Source of the DNA: Tamarix chinensis
Lineage: Eukaryota > Streptophyta > Magnoliopsida > Caryophyllales > Tamaricaceae
NCBI GenBank assembly: GCA_030549775.1
Contig: CM060177.1
Coordinates: 69,716,638-69,780,637, forward strand
Direction of reading: 5' to 3'
DNA length: 64,000 bases
In this document: piece by piece, positions 35,090-47,890 of the stretch
How the letters are laid out: each line of letters begins with the position of its first letter
Numbering within the stretch: the stretch's first letter is position 1
Notes under the pieces: model-generated
Told to the model about the DNA's origin: nothing
Seen by the model: only the letters and a program-made list of their open reading frames with translations
Database searches by the model: none
Translations under genes and position numbers: made by a program

Positions 35090-36200
35090 TGTAATCCGAT
35101 TTCTCCACATATTTTCAGCCATCTTTCTTCCCACATTTTATTATTGGCTTCCAATTTCATTTCCCAATTTGTTTTATTTTCTTCCAATTTTTTTTCCCAC
35201 AATTGATTATTGGCATCCAACTTTTCCTCAAAATCTTTTCTATCATCGTCCACCCATTTTTTAGCTACCTCTATCTTCTCTTCAGCTTCCGCAACCTATT
35301 TTACAAGATCTAATTGACTAGGTTTGACTCCAAAGTATCCTGTTATGCTTTTCTAGGCTCATAAGCATGCAAATATCCATGCTTTTCAGGACCCCTTGTT
35401 TCCCTCAAAATCTCATCATCATTCATGGTATTTTGACCTCTTTCCCCTTCACCTCTTAGCGTATTTAGTTTATCCTAAAATCACAAATTAAAGTTACAAC
35501 AAAAGCTTGGTATGTTCTAATTGACAAATAAACATATATATGGGTTAAACATATTTACTAGTATAGGAAGAATGAAAATTTAGGATAACAACATCATTGT
35601 CTGCAAGAGTTTCTATAGCAACTGCATTGATTCTCTTTATCTTCCTATCTTCAATTAATACACCAACTCGTGAAGCATCTCATTGATGAAAAATTTTCTA
35701 TTATGAATCACTCAAAAAACACTAAAATACATCAATAATATGATATTAAACTACATTCAAGAGAAGTAATTAATTAAATATGAATACAAAATCTTCTTTA
35801 ATTTGAGCATAGCTTTTGCTACTAGCATAATGAGGCATCTTCTAAAGAGCCCTGTTGGTTTTAGCTTTGCAACTATTCTCCTACAAATATGGAATAAGTC
35901 AACTCACCATTGATAATATTTTAAAGCAACCCTTATCATATAGAAAGTTTATTGTTTATTGTACTTGAAGCTTAGGGCTACTCCATAAATGACACAAACA
36001 CTCCCAATCCTTTGGATGCACCTTCTTAGGTCTATTGTTATTGCACTCTTGAAAAGTATTTAGAGTTTTCTTGTTTTTCTTATTGTATTCATAATATTCA
36101 GCCTTGAGCTTACATCTATACCACTTATATAAATTCCCTATGTGTCTCATTATATATGGCTTTCTCATATCAGGTAGATTAAAAGAGAACTTCTCCTAAA
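35090..36200 (-). pseudogene. CACTA second gene, Ptta/En/Spm (Transposase_24-type) domain
   Basis: From high to low coordinate the minus strand shows WYRCKLKAEYYEY and NNNRPKKVHPKDWECLCHLW (36168-35956; family pattern ..W..L...W), then KAKTNRA, KMPHYASSKSYAQIKED (about 35880-35810), SRVGVLIED (about 35680) and GPEKHGYLHAYEP with a coiled-coil tail WEKKLEENKTNWEMKLEANN (about 35400-35100). This order is that of the plant Ptta/En/Spm transposase-associated protein. Intron-like AT-rich gaps separate the pieces. Single stops and a frame change after HAYEPRKA show decay. The protein is thought to bind subterminal repeats; here only the domain is known, the role is inferred. Confidence 0.75.
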
Positions 36201-36789
36201 AGAAAATATAAGGGTTGTCAAATATACATATATTAATAATTCAATCACATAAATAAATATAAAGCATAATTATAGACATCTATGGTGCCAAAAAAATAGA
36301 AAAACACCTTAGAGTTCCAAGATAAGCACAAATCAAAAGGACAAACCTATGGCCAGAGACAAAATTAATGTAAGGTAGAAACATTTTCTACTAAGCTAAG
36401 GATTTGAATTGGATAAAATATTATCATTAAACAAAAACTAGCAGCTAAGGATTTTAAGAAAATGCATGACGCAAGTTAAACGAGATAGAATTATAATTGG
36501 GAAAAGTATTTTTAGAAGCAGTAAAAAAGATGATTACTCAAGAACCAAATACAAGCAAAAAAGAGGACTACTCAAGAACAAAAACAACAGAAAGGAACAT
36601 ACATAATTCATAGATATAAAATTTATTATTTAACATAGAAGGATAACAAAAACTAGAACAAAAATGGGGATAAGGATTGCTATGTCATAAAGTAAATAAT
36701 TGTTTATATTGAAAAATATTTTAAAAAAATGTACTTGAACAATTTCCCATATACAGTCTTTAGCATGATCACTAATTTCTCCTCATGAC
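36201..36789 (-). other. Probable intron of CACTA gene 2
   Basis: AT-rich, no coding signal, between two segments that match the same protein family. Confidence 0.4.
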
Positions 36790-37029
36790 TCAACTAGTAA
36801 AGGGCAACATGTACGGTTTGTAATTGTTTGACCCAGAAATAATTTGTATGAGGAAGCATTTATAACAAAAGGTTGGTAGTTTGTGTTGAACACAATTTTT
36901 AATGTCTCCTGGTGGTAAATCAATAATATATCTACAAGATACTGATCCTCTAGTCTTCCTTTTCTTGGTACCTATGAAAATAAAATTATAAAGCCTATTA
37001 TAAGTGCGGTTACTATTCATAGAACCCAA
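36790..37029 (-). pseudogene. CACTA gene 2, KKRKTRG exon
   Basis: The frame contains TKKRKTRGSVSCRYIIDLPP. A basic K-K-[KR]-[KR]-x-R-G-x-x motif at the start of the conserved part is typical of Ptta/En/Spm-type proteins. It is followed by a short diverged stretch. Exon edges are uncertain. Confidence 0.5.
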
Positions 37030-37280
37030 TTAGTTAACATCTATAAAATAAATAAAAGGATAATATTTTCCAATTCACAACTACTTTTGATATAATAATA
37101 TGCATCTAGCATAGCTAACTCATTGTTCACAAAATGCAATTTGCAAAGTCATGTATATGCCTAATAGCTCTATTAATTTTCAATAGATAAATACAGATAT
37201 GCTCTATGTTGTCAAACTTAGAATGCAATATTTTTTTGAATGACAAAAAAATAATGAGTGGAAGACTATATAACAAAAAA

Positions 37281-38140
37281 ACCTCTACTAATAGATATTG
37301 TGTTACCTAATTTGGAAGTCTCCCCATGAATGTCTGTTGAGATTTGTCTTTTATTTCTTATCTCTCAAGTTTCCTCTTCTAAGTAACCCGAATTGGTATC
37401 AAAATCAACTTCTGTCGACTCAATAATACCTTCGACTATTGAGGTGCATTTCCTTTGAGTATGAATGGCATTGATACATTTAGATTTCCTATCTTTAGAT
37501 GTAAGCACACTTGGCATAATTCTTATAAAACATATCACCGACCATGCTTTAATCATAAGGTTCAACTCTGAGTACAAAAATTAATTAGCATTTTCTAATA
37601 ATAGAATTTTGATTAGCAAGTTAACTAACAACTCCTGAGTTTCGTCTGTATTAGTAAACTCACAATGTAAGAATTTATAGACTTAAAAAATAATGAGCAA
37701 TCAACTATATATATATATATATATATATAACCTCGCTATTAAGAAAGATTATGTTACCTAATTTAGAAGGCTCTCTATGATTGTTTGTTGGAATTGGTTC
37801 TTTATTTCTTATCTCCTGAGTTTTCTTTATTAAGTGATCCAACTTGTCATTGAAATCGAGTTCTGTTGGCTCGATAATACCTTCGGCCATTGAGATGTTG
37901 GTGTTGTATTCCTTTTGAGTACGAATGGCATTGATACGTTTAGATCTCATACCTTTAGATGTAAGCATAGTTGGCATAATTCCTACAAAATAAAACATTG
38001 AGTAATCATACTAATACAAAAGAAATAAAATCAACCATGCTTTACTCATAAGGTTCAACCCCACAATAATAATAAAAAATTAGCTTTTTCAAATATTATA
38101 ACTCTAATCATTAAGTTAACTTTATAAGGCATATATGTTG
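37281..38140 (-). repeat. Tandem duplication of a coding segment in CACTA gene 2
   Basis: Two related units, about 37281-37700 and 37731-38140, lie head to tail with a (TA)n spacer. Each codes on the minus strand for a peptide beginning near MP(S/T)(V/M)LTSK, then R.SK.INAI.TQ, EGII(E)..E.DF and a Glu-rich end. Copies differ at about a fifth of sites by eye and copy 1 lacks a small block present in copy 2. It may have added an exon to the gene. Confidence 0.65.
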
Positions 38141-38350
38141 CAAAGCCTTAAAGATAGTGGATCTAAGCTTTGGTGATGATCAGCATGGGTCAAAGGAGTT
38201 GTGGAGTGACCTAGTAAAAACTAAGATGAAATACTATTGCAAAATCATTATCCTATTTAGTTAATTACCTTTCATTTTTTGTTTTTGATCTCCTAAAATC
38301 TTCTAAAAGATCATGAAACCCAACATCCATATGTTCATTCACATCATAAT
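38141..38350 (-). pseudogene. CACTA gene 2, 5' exon split by LTR E (distal part)
   Basis: Minus-strand coding ends at a good donor site (AG|GTAATT at 38268/38267). Upstream the frame runs to 38350 and, when LTR E and one ATAAT copy are ignored, continues open into 60449 and above for about 44 codons in total. The segment is rich in Asp/Glu/His and matches no family I can name. It shows that E disrupted an exon. Confidence 0.6.
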
Positions 38351-39235
38351 TGAAATGCCCCAAAAAAACTTATTTTCAGAATTTTAGTTAAATAAGGATT
38401 TATTAGAGATATTAAGTAAATTAATTATTTTTATTAGAATAAGAAGAAATTATTTAGGGAAAATTAAGAGAAAATTTATAAATATTTTTATAAGGAAAAT
38501 TTTGGGTGTTTTGCTAATTAAAAAGAAATTTAAGAAAAATATTTTAAAAATCCTAAATTAGTCTAAATAGGAAATTAAATATTATTTTATTAATTTTTTT
38601 ATTTTTAATACCCAAAATATTCAAATTTATTTAATTGACCCCAACCCATATATTTTTCTTTTTCCCTTTTTCCTTTTTCCTTTTTCTTTCTTTTCTTCCT
38701 TTTCCTTTTTCTTTTCTTCTTCTCCTTCCGTTTGGGCCTGTCTTGTGGCCCATCCCCATTCTGTCCTCTGTTCTTTCTTCCTTCGGCGTGGCCCAGGAGC
38801 GAAACGCCTCTCCTCCTCCCTTCTTTCTTCGGAATGTCGCATTTTGTTAAAAAATTTTATCCTCATCGCCCGGCCCGGTTCTTTCCTTTCCTTTTCTTTT
38901 CTTTCTTTTCCCTAGACGACCGGTCCATTCCCTTCTTCTTCCTTCCTCCTCTCCCACCGTTGACCTACAACTCCGTCGCCCTCGAAAATGGCGCTGCCGG
39001 CCATGTCTGATTTGACCGGCCATTTTACCCTCTCTCCCTCGTCGATTCGACGACCACGTTGACCCAACCAACCTTTCCTCTCTTCTCGCGCACAATCCTC
39101 TCTTTCTTGCGTCACTTCCCTGCCACGACCTAGATTTTTTTTGCCAAATGACGCCGCCGACAAACTAACCCTACCTGCCCTACTCCCTCACTGACTCACA
39201 TAACTTAATCCTCGCCTCTAAGCTATATAAATACC

Positions 39236-39243
39236 TCCATAAT
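39236..39243 (+). promoter_or_regulatory. TATA box of LTR E
   Basis: TATAAATA in the context GCTATATAAATACC, 885 bp from the LTR start, just after a GC-rich block. Transcription would start near 39270. Confidence 0.7.
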
Positions 39244-39917
39244 GAGCTCTGTATCAAGCTTTTGATTCCTACCTAGAAAAACCCTCTTGTGGGCCACCAC
39301 CACTTTAGACGTCGTTACCACCGCCATCGGCCAACACTGCCACGCTCTTTGCCCACCTAAATACTCCCTACACTGCCCTCTAACTAACTATGCCACCTTT
39401 CTCCCTTGATTCTCCCTGCACGAGCCACCTCAGCCGTGCAAAGTTACCTCCTCGAGCAACCCTTTCTCTACCCCTGCCACCCTTCGCGCCACCGTCCACC
39501 ACCATTTACGCCGCTTCCAATGTCCCTTTCACCTTCCAAAAACCCATGCAGACCCTCGTCTATCTCCCCTACCTTTATTTTCCTCTTCCTCCCTCTCCTC
39601 CTCCCTTTCTCTTCTTTTTTTCCTTTCGGCCACCACCACCGTCGCCATGTACCGCCACCATAGGTTGTGCCGCCACCCTCATTCTGTTCCTCTCCTTCTA
39701 GACAACCATAATTACCCCTACTTCCTCCCTCCTTCTTCCTCTCTTATTCCCAGCCTTCAAATTTTTCCCTTTCTTTCTCTTTTTTCGGCCACCATAGTCG
39801 CCGCCATGCACCACTACTAGTGCCGCCTATCACCACCAGCTTAAGGTGGAACCCTAAACCCTCTCGACCTTTTTTTCCTATTTAATTAGGCTTATTTTAT
39901 TTTATTTCAATTTTTAA

Positions 39918-40092
39918 CCTATTATTATTATTATTATTATTAGGTTTAATATTATTATTATTATTTCTTATTAGGGCTGAGACCCTATTTGACTTATTTA
40001 GGTTACTAGTTTTAGCATTATTAATATTATTAGTATTATTATGACTATTATTATTATTATAATTATTGCTATTATTATTATTATTATTATTT
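39918..40092. repeat. (ATT)n microsatellites in LTR E
   Basis: Several ATT runs separated by short unique pieces; LTR D was inserted about 110 bp further on in the same low-complexity region. Confidence 0.85.
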
Positions 40093-40633
40093 ATTTAGAG
40101 GGCCAAAGCCCTACTTTATTTATGTAATTCTAGTTATATTACTACTACTACTATTGTTTCATTATATTAATTTGTAATTTCGATTATTATTTCATTGCTA
40201 TTATTGTAACACCCCAAAATTCACTAATAATTTTTTTTTAAAACGGAAGCAATTAAGATAGAAACACTTAAAACCTGTGAATTCTGGGAATGTTACCGCC
40301 ACACTTCGTACTAGACCGGTTCTCTCCGACCGTTCCAGTACCAAGTGCTAAGGCTAAAGAAAAGATTTACGTTAAATTCAAATTAACAATTCATAATAGA
40401 ATTCGAAAGATCATACAACAAAATCAGAGTATGCATAAACGTTTATTAACATTTGTAACTTCCAAATAGAAATACATTTAAACAAGATAAAACCCGATGG
40501 GTCAAATTCCGGATTGCCTACTCACTCAAGTTAGGCCTGCCACCCCAAAACAGTCTCTGATCTTAAACCTGCACAAGAGGTCTGCTCCCCACCATCAGTG
40601 GATCATCACAGGACCCATCAACCAAGGTAGTAT

Positions 40634-40652
40634 CAGTACGGGTCCAGTACTG
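40634..40652 (-). promoter_or_regulatory. CAGTAC/GTACTG hairpin in LTR D
   Basis: CAGTAC-gggtcca-GTACTG, followed by GAGTAAGGT as in the other LTRs. The second and third hairpins are replaced by a different inverted repeat (CCAC..GTGG, about 40591-40604). Confidence 0.6.
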
Positions 40653-40849
40653 AGTAAGGTGACTTGATCACTAAGGCCAACACATAAATACATAAATCAT
40701 GCAGGACGTAAAAGAGCATATTCATAAATGCATATGATCAACCGGGTAAATGTACAAAGGCCCAATTGTAGTCCAGATTAATCGTTTCATTAATCTATTA
40801 TCATAGTTCAATTCACACCATGCCTTTTTCAATCCATGCGAGTATAGGA

Positions 40850-41290
40850 ACACCCCACTATTATAACCGGTGGGCCGGTCACAATAGAGCATCAAGCCCT
40901 AACCACTATTATTACCGGTGGATCGGTCACAATAGAGCATCATGCCCTAACCACTATTATTATCGGTGGATCGGTCACATATAGGGTAGAAACCCTAACC
41001 ACTATTCCTAACCGGTGGATCGGTTCGGTTCCTCCTCGCATGGTGTTCCACTGTAAGTAATTAGTGTCTTTTATTTGCCTTAGCAAAACTCTGGTTTATT
41101 TTCATTGAGATCGGGAACCCCCACTATTATAACCGGTGGGCCGGTCACAATAGGACATCATGTCCTAACCACTATTATTACCGGTGGATCGGTCACAATA
41201 GGGTAAAACCCTAACCACTATTATTACCGGTGGATCGGTCGCACATAGGGTAAAACCCTAACCACTATTACTGACCGGTGGATCGGCTGG
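40850..41290 (-). repeat. Two CCACTATTATTACCGGTGGATCGGTC arrays in LTR D
   Basis: Two clusters of four units (40850-41030 and 41110-41290), the most regular arrays in the window, with linkers CACAATAG(A/G)GCATCATGCCCTAA or CACATAGGGTAAAACCCTAA. The linkers themselves contain short inverted repeats (AGGG..CCCT). Confidence 0.85.
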
Positions 41291-42279
41291 TCCCGTCTCA
41301 ATATCTTCCACTTTAAGTAATTAATGTCTTAAGTATCTTATTCAAAAGCTTTCACCATGGACATACACGAATCATAAATTATAAATCCATATTCATCATC
41401 ATACTTTATTCACCAAGCACACATGTGCTACCACCAAACCCTAGACATGCATGAATCGCTCCCTTTACACTTATCCTCCAATTCTACTTCACATCTCACT
41501 CTAGGGTTTTATCCCGAAACCCTAATTTAAGCCTTAACATCTCCTGTTACTCCACCTCACATCACCCAAATTATTTTAACCCTTCACACATCACAAATTA
41601 TCGATTCCATTCTCATGATTACACCTTAATCACCAAAAATACATGATACAACAAAAACCTTAAGCAGCCACACCAAACCTTAATCAACCACCACAAACCA
41701 TAATTAACCACTCCAACCCTTATTTAACCATAAAAACTATAATTAGCCATTCCAAACCTTAATTAACCACGACAATTCACAATTAGCCACTCCAAACCCT
41801 AGCTTCGTCTCCTACGTACACAAATAATGTTCCACGTATTATTTTCCATCCAAAGTGTTTAACTTCCCAAACAACACTTATATTACCTTCCTTACATCCC
41901 AAATTAACTTTTCACAGGTAATTTTCATACCCATGCAGACATTAATCTCCCCCTGTAAACCTTTGAACCGTTTTCATGCAAACCCTAAAATTCCACGTGA
42001 AACCCTAAATTCAACCATGCAAACTCTAATACCACCATTCAATCATCAATGCCACCATGTAAACCCTAATACCACCATAAAACTATAAATACCACCATAC
42101 AAACCATGATTCCGTCATACAAAACCCTAAATTAAAACCATATAAGACCCAAAGATTTGTCCATACCAACCCTAAATTCAAACCATAATGATTCTTCCAT
42201 GCCAAACCATAAATTCAAACCATAAAGATTCATCCATACCAACCTTACATTTGTATCATATAAAACCCAAAGATTTGTC

Positions 42280-42720
42280 CTCATAATACAATTGATTAGA
42301 TTCTCCCCTCTCATAACCATAAATTAGATTCTCCCATACAAGACCATAAGTTAGATTCTTCCACATAAAATCATAAATTAGAATCTCCCAAGCAAAACCA
42401 TAAATTGGATTCCCCCAACAAATCATAAATTAGACACTCCCAATCAAATCATAAATTAGATTCTCCCATATAATATCATAAATTACATTATGCCAAATAA
42501 CATCATAAATTAGATTATCCCAAACAAACCATAAATTCAATTCTCCCATATAACATCATAAAATAGATTCTCCCAATTAACATCATAAATTAGATTCTCC
42601 CAAACACACCATAAATTCGATTCTCCCATATAACATCATAAATTACATTCTCCCAAATAACATCATAATTTAGTTTCTCCCAAGTAAAACATAAATTGTA
42701 TTCTCCCCCACAAAACATTA
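42280..42720 (-). repeat. 27-bp-type minisatellite in LTR D
   Basis: About 15 degenerate units of CATAAATTAGATTCTCCCA with a variable tail; a counterpart of those in LTRs A and E. Confidence 0.8.
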
Positions 42721-43363
42721 AAACTCTCCATTTTATTTTGTCACTCGTGAATCACTAAATAATTAGGTAAACTCACCTCCCTTGGTCAACCTCTTTCCCC
42801 ATCCTCCTTTTCCATCCTTTCTCCCATACAAACCACATCGACATCCTCTCATGCATGTCTTATAGGATCACAACACATATCGTCACATACACATAGTACA
42901 CATGCCATACAAAAACATACTTCAACTCCATGTCATACCACATACAAAATAATTAATAATCATAAATATAGGATACATATCATGCGAAACACATAATACA
43001 CATAAGCACATAAAAGGCCTTATCACTCCTTACTTAAGACGACACCGGTCTTGGAGCACGCTCCTACGCCTCCTTAGGGTTTTGACTGGTTTTACCTATT
43101 TTGAGAGAAAAGCTAAAATTAGACTCTCTCCTATCAAAATAATATTAAACACTAATTTAATATAAAAATAGTTTTTTTTTTGATAAAATGATAATAACAA
43201 AAATACCAAAATAATATCAATATTAATATTAATAAGAATAATAAATAGTAGAAATAATAATAAAAAGGCATTACTCAAAAATAAAGTGAAATAAGGGATT
43301 CGGAGCCTTTACCAAAATAATACTAAAAAGATTATTTGTAAATTAAATAACCCAATTAAGAAA

Positions 43364-43389
43364 TAATAATAATAATAATAATAATAATG

Positions 43390-43474
<85 letters not shown>

Positions 43475-43694
43475 TGATGATGATGATAATAATAGTAACA
43501 TTATTAACAACACTAATGTTAAAATATTTGTATTAATAATAATAAATAAGAATAATGGAAATTCGAAGTAGAAAATAATAATAATAATTATTATACTTAT
43601 AACATTTTAATATTAATAATAGTAAATATAGAAATAATAAGAAGAATAATAATAAAATCGAATTAAAATATATTAGGCTTCATCCATCAACATA

Positions 43695-43764
<70 letters not shown>

Positions 43765-43765
43765 C
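43364..43765. repeat. Long (AAT)n microsatellites in LTR D
   Basis: Runs at 43364-43472 (with a GAT patch) and 43693-43765. The length of uninterrupted AAT suggests recent expansion. Confidence 0.92.
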
Positions 43766-44487
43766 ATATTAAAATGTAAATATTAAGAATAATAATAATA
43801 GTATTTATATGTAAATAATTGAAATAAAATAATTTAAGGGTTATAAAAATAGGGAAAATAGCTGAGAGGGTCTAGGGTTTAACCAAATGTTGGTGGGGAT
43901 AGGCGGCAGCGGCGGTGGCGCACGGCGGTGGCCGGAAAAAGGAAAGAAAGAGGGGAAAGTTGCATGCTGGGAATAAGATAGGAAGAATTAAAATGGGAGC
44001 TGGGGTGTTTTGAGTTCCCCAGAAGGAGAGGGACATAATGAGGGTGGTGGCGGAGCCAAAGGTGGCGGCGCACGGCGGCGGCAGCGGTGGCCGAATGGAG
44101 GAGAAGAAGGAAGAGAGAGGAGGAGAGGGAGAAAAAGGAAACTAAAGGTAGGGGAAGGTAGGGAAGGGTCTGAAGAACATTTTGGGAGGTGAAAGAAGCG
44201 GCCTTAGCGGCGGAGGAGGTGGCTAATGGCGGCGCCAAGGTGGCGGAGGCAGAAAACAGGGTTGATCGGGAAGAGAACTTCGCACAGCTGGGGCGGCTTG
44301 TGCAGGAAGAATCGAAGGGCGAGATAGATTTGGTTAGATATAGGGCGGTGCAAGGATGACACGGGTGGCCAGAACAGGCGGCGAATTTGGCCGTAGCCGG
44401 AGGAAGAGGCGTCTAAAGGAGTGGCGGCGAAAAGGAAGGATTTCTGGGTTAGGAAATCCAAACTCGAACCAGGGTATATTGTGAGGG

Positions 44488-44495
44488 TATTTATA
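44488..44495 (-). promoter_or_regulatory. TATA box of LTR D
   Basis: TATAAATA on the minus strand (plus TATTTATAGAGTT). LTR C is inserted about 190 bp upstream of it on the sense strand, within the promoter region. Confidence 0.65.
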
Positions 44496-45153
44496 GAGTT
44501 AGAGGAGAGGTTAGGGTTATTTAGGTCGGTGAGGGTATAAGGAAGTAGGGTTCGGGCTTACCGGAGGCGAGGGTTGGCCGGCGGCAGCAAAACGGGGCAA
44601 GGGTGGGTTGGTGGAAAAGAGAGAGAATCGCGCGAGGAGGGGAGAGTTGGTTGGGTCTGTGTGGTCACCGAATCAAGGGAAAGAGTGTAACACCCCCAAA
44701 TTTACCATTGAAAAATTTCGTTTAAGTCGAAAGGTTTAACAGAAGCGGAAGATTTAAAATCGTAAACTTGGGGGTATTACCGCCACACTTAGTACCGGAC
44801 CGGTTCACTCATACCGTCCCGATACTAAGTGCTAAGGCTAAGTCAAACCATCGTTAATAAGAACCATCCAAAAACATAAGTTCATAGCCATCATAAATCA
44901 TTCAAGAAACAAGAGTCGACCACAGACAATGTATCGTTTAAGATTACAACTTAGGAGTTCCACTCCAAAATACGAACATAATACAAATACGGTAAACTCA
45001 AGGTAGACAGAAACTAGGATAGTAAGAGAGTCCGGCGAACTCGCTCTCGGCCCCAACCAGGACAGGCTCAATACTCGGCCCCATCCGATGCCTCGTAGGT
45101 ATCGTAGGCATCGAAGACATGATCTCCTACCTGCACAAGGTCAGATGGGTCTT

Positions 45154-45209
45154 CTGCTCGTGGGAATGAGCAGCACCCATGAAACGGGTGATCAGTACGC
45201 TACGTATTG
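45154..45209 (-). promoter_or_regulatory. Three-hairpin cluster in LTR C
   Basis: CTGCTC-gtgggaat-GAGCAG, CACCC-atgaaac-GGGTG and CAGTAC-gctac-GTATTG. The first two stems are perfect; the third has one G-U-type change. Exactly 56 bp as in LTR H. Confidence 0.75.
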
Positions 45210-45387
45210 AGTAAGGTAACAGACGAGCTAAGGCCAATATAACGTACAACATAACATGCAAGGTACAACATACAGGGGACATGAAATAACACGGAGGGTG
45301 CAAGTCAGCAATGGCCTACTCGAACCTCTTCTCTCATAACTTTATGATTAACCATTTCGCATTACAAACTTCATTAGTCCATGTGAG

Positions 45388-45745
45388 TACGGGAACCCCA
45401 CTATTATAGCCGGTAGATCGGTCACTTATAGGGCAGAACGCTCCTAACCACTATTATATGCCGGTGGATCGGTCTCCAGGGCACAACGCTCCTGGCCACT
45501 ATTATGCCGGTGGATCGGTCTGGTCCCGACTCTCATGGTGTTCCACTGTAAGTATATAGTATCTTCCCCATGATTTAATTACAACATACTGTTTGTTTTG
45601 TTGAGCTCGGGATCCCCCACTATTATAGCCGGTGGATCGGTCACGTATAGGGCAGAACGCACCTAACCACTATTTTATGCCGGTGGATCGGTCTCCAGGG
45701 CACCCCGGCACCTGGCCACTATTATGCCGGTGGATCGGTCTGGGC
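45388..45745 (-). repeat. Two CCACTATTAT..CCGGTGGATCGGTC arrays in LTR C
   Basis: Three units, a spacer with GTGTTCCACTGTAAGTA, three units. Linkers read TATAGGGCAGAACGC and TCCAGGGCAC. Confidence 0.85.
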
Positions 45746-47679
45746 CCGGCTCAACAATCTTACTCTTTAAGTAGTTAATGTCTTATTCATGTATTATTAA
45801 ATAAGGTTCCACCCTTGACATGCATGTCTACTACTCTCTGCTTCTTCCCTTCGAGGAGGCCCGTCCCATATCTTGAGACTGTTCTCCCCTTCTCATGCCC
45901 GATGTCCATCCCCTCTTACTCTTATACATAAGGAAACGTAGTAAGGGCACACTCTCCCGAGAATGTGGACTAACCCTAACACAACGATATCGGTCCCGCA
46001 TGTCTTCACCCCTCTAGGGCTCCTCCTTGGAAAACCCTAATGTGGGCCTATGTGGCCCAACTCTTTCTTACTCATCCTAACTTTACTTTGTTCCTTGTCT
46101 TGCATCCCGTCTCTACTAAGAAATTCCCAAATATATATCCCTTTATTTACCAACTCCGCATGTGACCGCCAAAACCCTAGTTGGCCACACCAAACCCTAG
46201 CACTTTACTTCCTCCTCAAGTAACCTCCCTCTTTCGCCCCAAAATCTCTTCTCTCATTTAGAAACCCCCGCTCATCTTTTATATAAGTGAGTCCTCACTC
46301 TCAACTCTATACTCCATCCCTCCTCGATCACATTTACCCTTGTACCCTTAAATTCGCTCATTCCTCCCAAAAACCCTAATTTGGTCCTTTAGACACCCTT
46401 ACATCGACCCACGTGAAATTTTGCACCCCAAATCTCCAATGGACCCGTAACTTTAACATTATCTTATTTGCTTCTTAAATTAACTTTCCTTACGTAAGAT
46501 TCATTCCCATGCATAATTTAAATACCCCATGCAGACTCTCCAACACACACTTACTCGCAAAACCCTAATCAGGTCTCTTATGTACCAACTCACGTACTAT
46601 TTTTACACCGAGTATCCAATCACTCTCAGACTCTCCAAAACTCTTACTTACCACCCAAATCAACTTTTCCCACGTAAGGGTCACGCCCATACAAGGTCTA
46701 GTTCCCTCATGCAACTTCCCAACAACCACTTTCCCGTTGTTATTCTATTATCATTTCTTGCTACTCAAAACCCTAGTATGCATGTCCTAGAGGGTCATAA
46801 CCAGTCACATCATCAACATCCACATCAAACATGGAACATGTCATACACGTATAATATAAGGCACACACGACATACCTCATGATCCATGCTGCGCTACACA
46901 AAACAGGTTACTCATAACACATGCATAATACACATCAACATGGCATACTCATCATTCATCAGCATGGCATACTCATCATTCATCAACACATAATATTACA
47001 CATAGCACAAGGCCATAGCTTCGTCCTTACCTAGTTAGGCACCGGGCTTGGAGCACGCTCCTCTAGCTCCTTAGGGTTCGGATCGGGGTCACCTATGAAA
47101 AGGGGAAAAACTAAGTATTAGTTCCCTTCAAAGTACCGTCATCCCTTAGTCTAGTTTAGGATTAGGGTTTATATCGCTAAAGTGGGTATTATATAAAAAC
47201 CAGGGTTTTTATCTTAAAGTTAGTGTATTAGCCATTACTAGTCAAAATGTATTTATTTTTTTTATACTAATTGTTACCCTCATATTTGTTAAACTCATTA
47301 GTCCTAATCTTGTAGTAATAGGGTTGATGCTAACTAAAGGAAAATAGTGATAGTAGTAATAATAGTAAGAGCTAATAATAGTACCCTAGTGATGAGGTTT
47401 AGGGTTAAAGTATTTGGGGCAACATTAAGTGGTATGGTAATAAGGCTTAAGTATCTTTCTTAGTTAACAACCACATGATATTTACTAACTTTGAGTTAAG
47501 TCACATGGATAAGACAAAAGTAGTTTTATTGTTAACCTAAAGGATAAGGTGTTAAGTAGAGTAATAGTAATAACAATAATAGTAGTAATACTAATGGTGA
47601 TGGTAATATTAGTAATAATGACAATAGCAACAACCCAGTATGGTTAAGTATTAATAATGACTTTAGTAAGGTAATAGAG

Positions 47680-47890
47680 ATAATAATAATAATAATAATA
47701 GGGTTGTTAATGATAATAAACCTAAAGTTGAGTTTAATAGAAGTTAGGGTTCCAAGGTATGTTAGTATGGTAAAAATGGTAACTTTAATATCTGAAGTCA
47801 CAATATTAGAAATGATAATAATAATAATAAGAGTAATAATAATAATAATAATAACAATAATAATAATAAAAGAATAATAATAATAATAAG
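47680..47890. repeat. AAT-type microsatellites in LTR C
   Basis: Short ATA/AAT runs (47680-47702 and 47812-47890) with GTAATAG interspersed, at the same relative place as in LTRs A and D. Confidence 0.8.

Noticed and set aside
39390..39701. 103-codon plus frame rich in Pro/Ser
   Set aside because: It lies directly downstream of the TATA box in LTR E in pyrimidine-rich DNA; two frames are open at once and neither is conserved in the other LTRs.
43364..43472. Possible CRISPR-like regular array
   Set aside because: It is a plain AAT microsatellite; the other regular arrays are in LTRs and lack unique spacers of constant size.
43879..44238. 119-codon minus frame with Ala/Ser/Leu/Pro-rich sequence
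   Set aside because: It is in the GC-rich leader part of LTR D, with a competing frame on the other strand and no recognisable domain.
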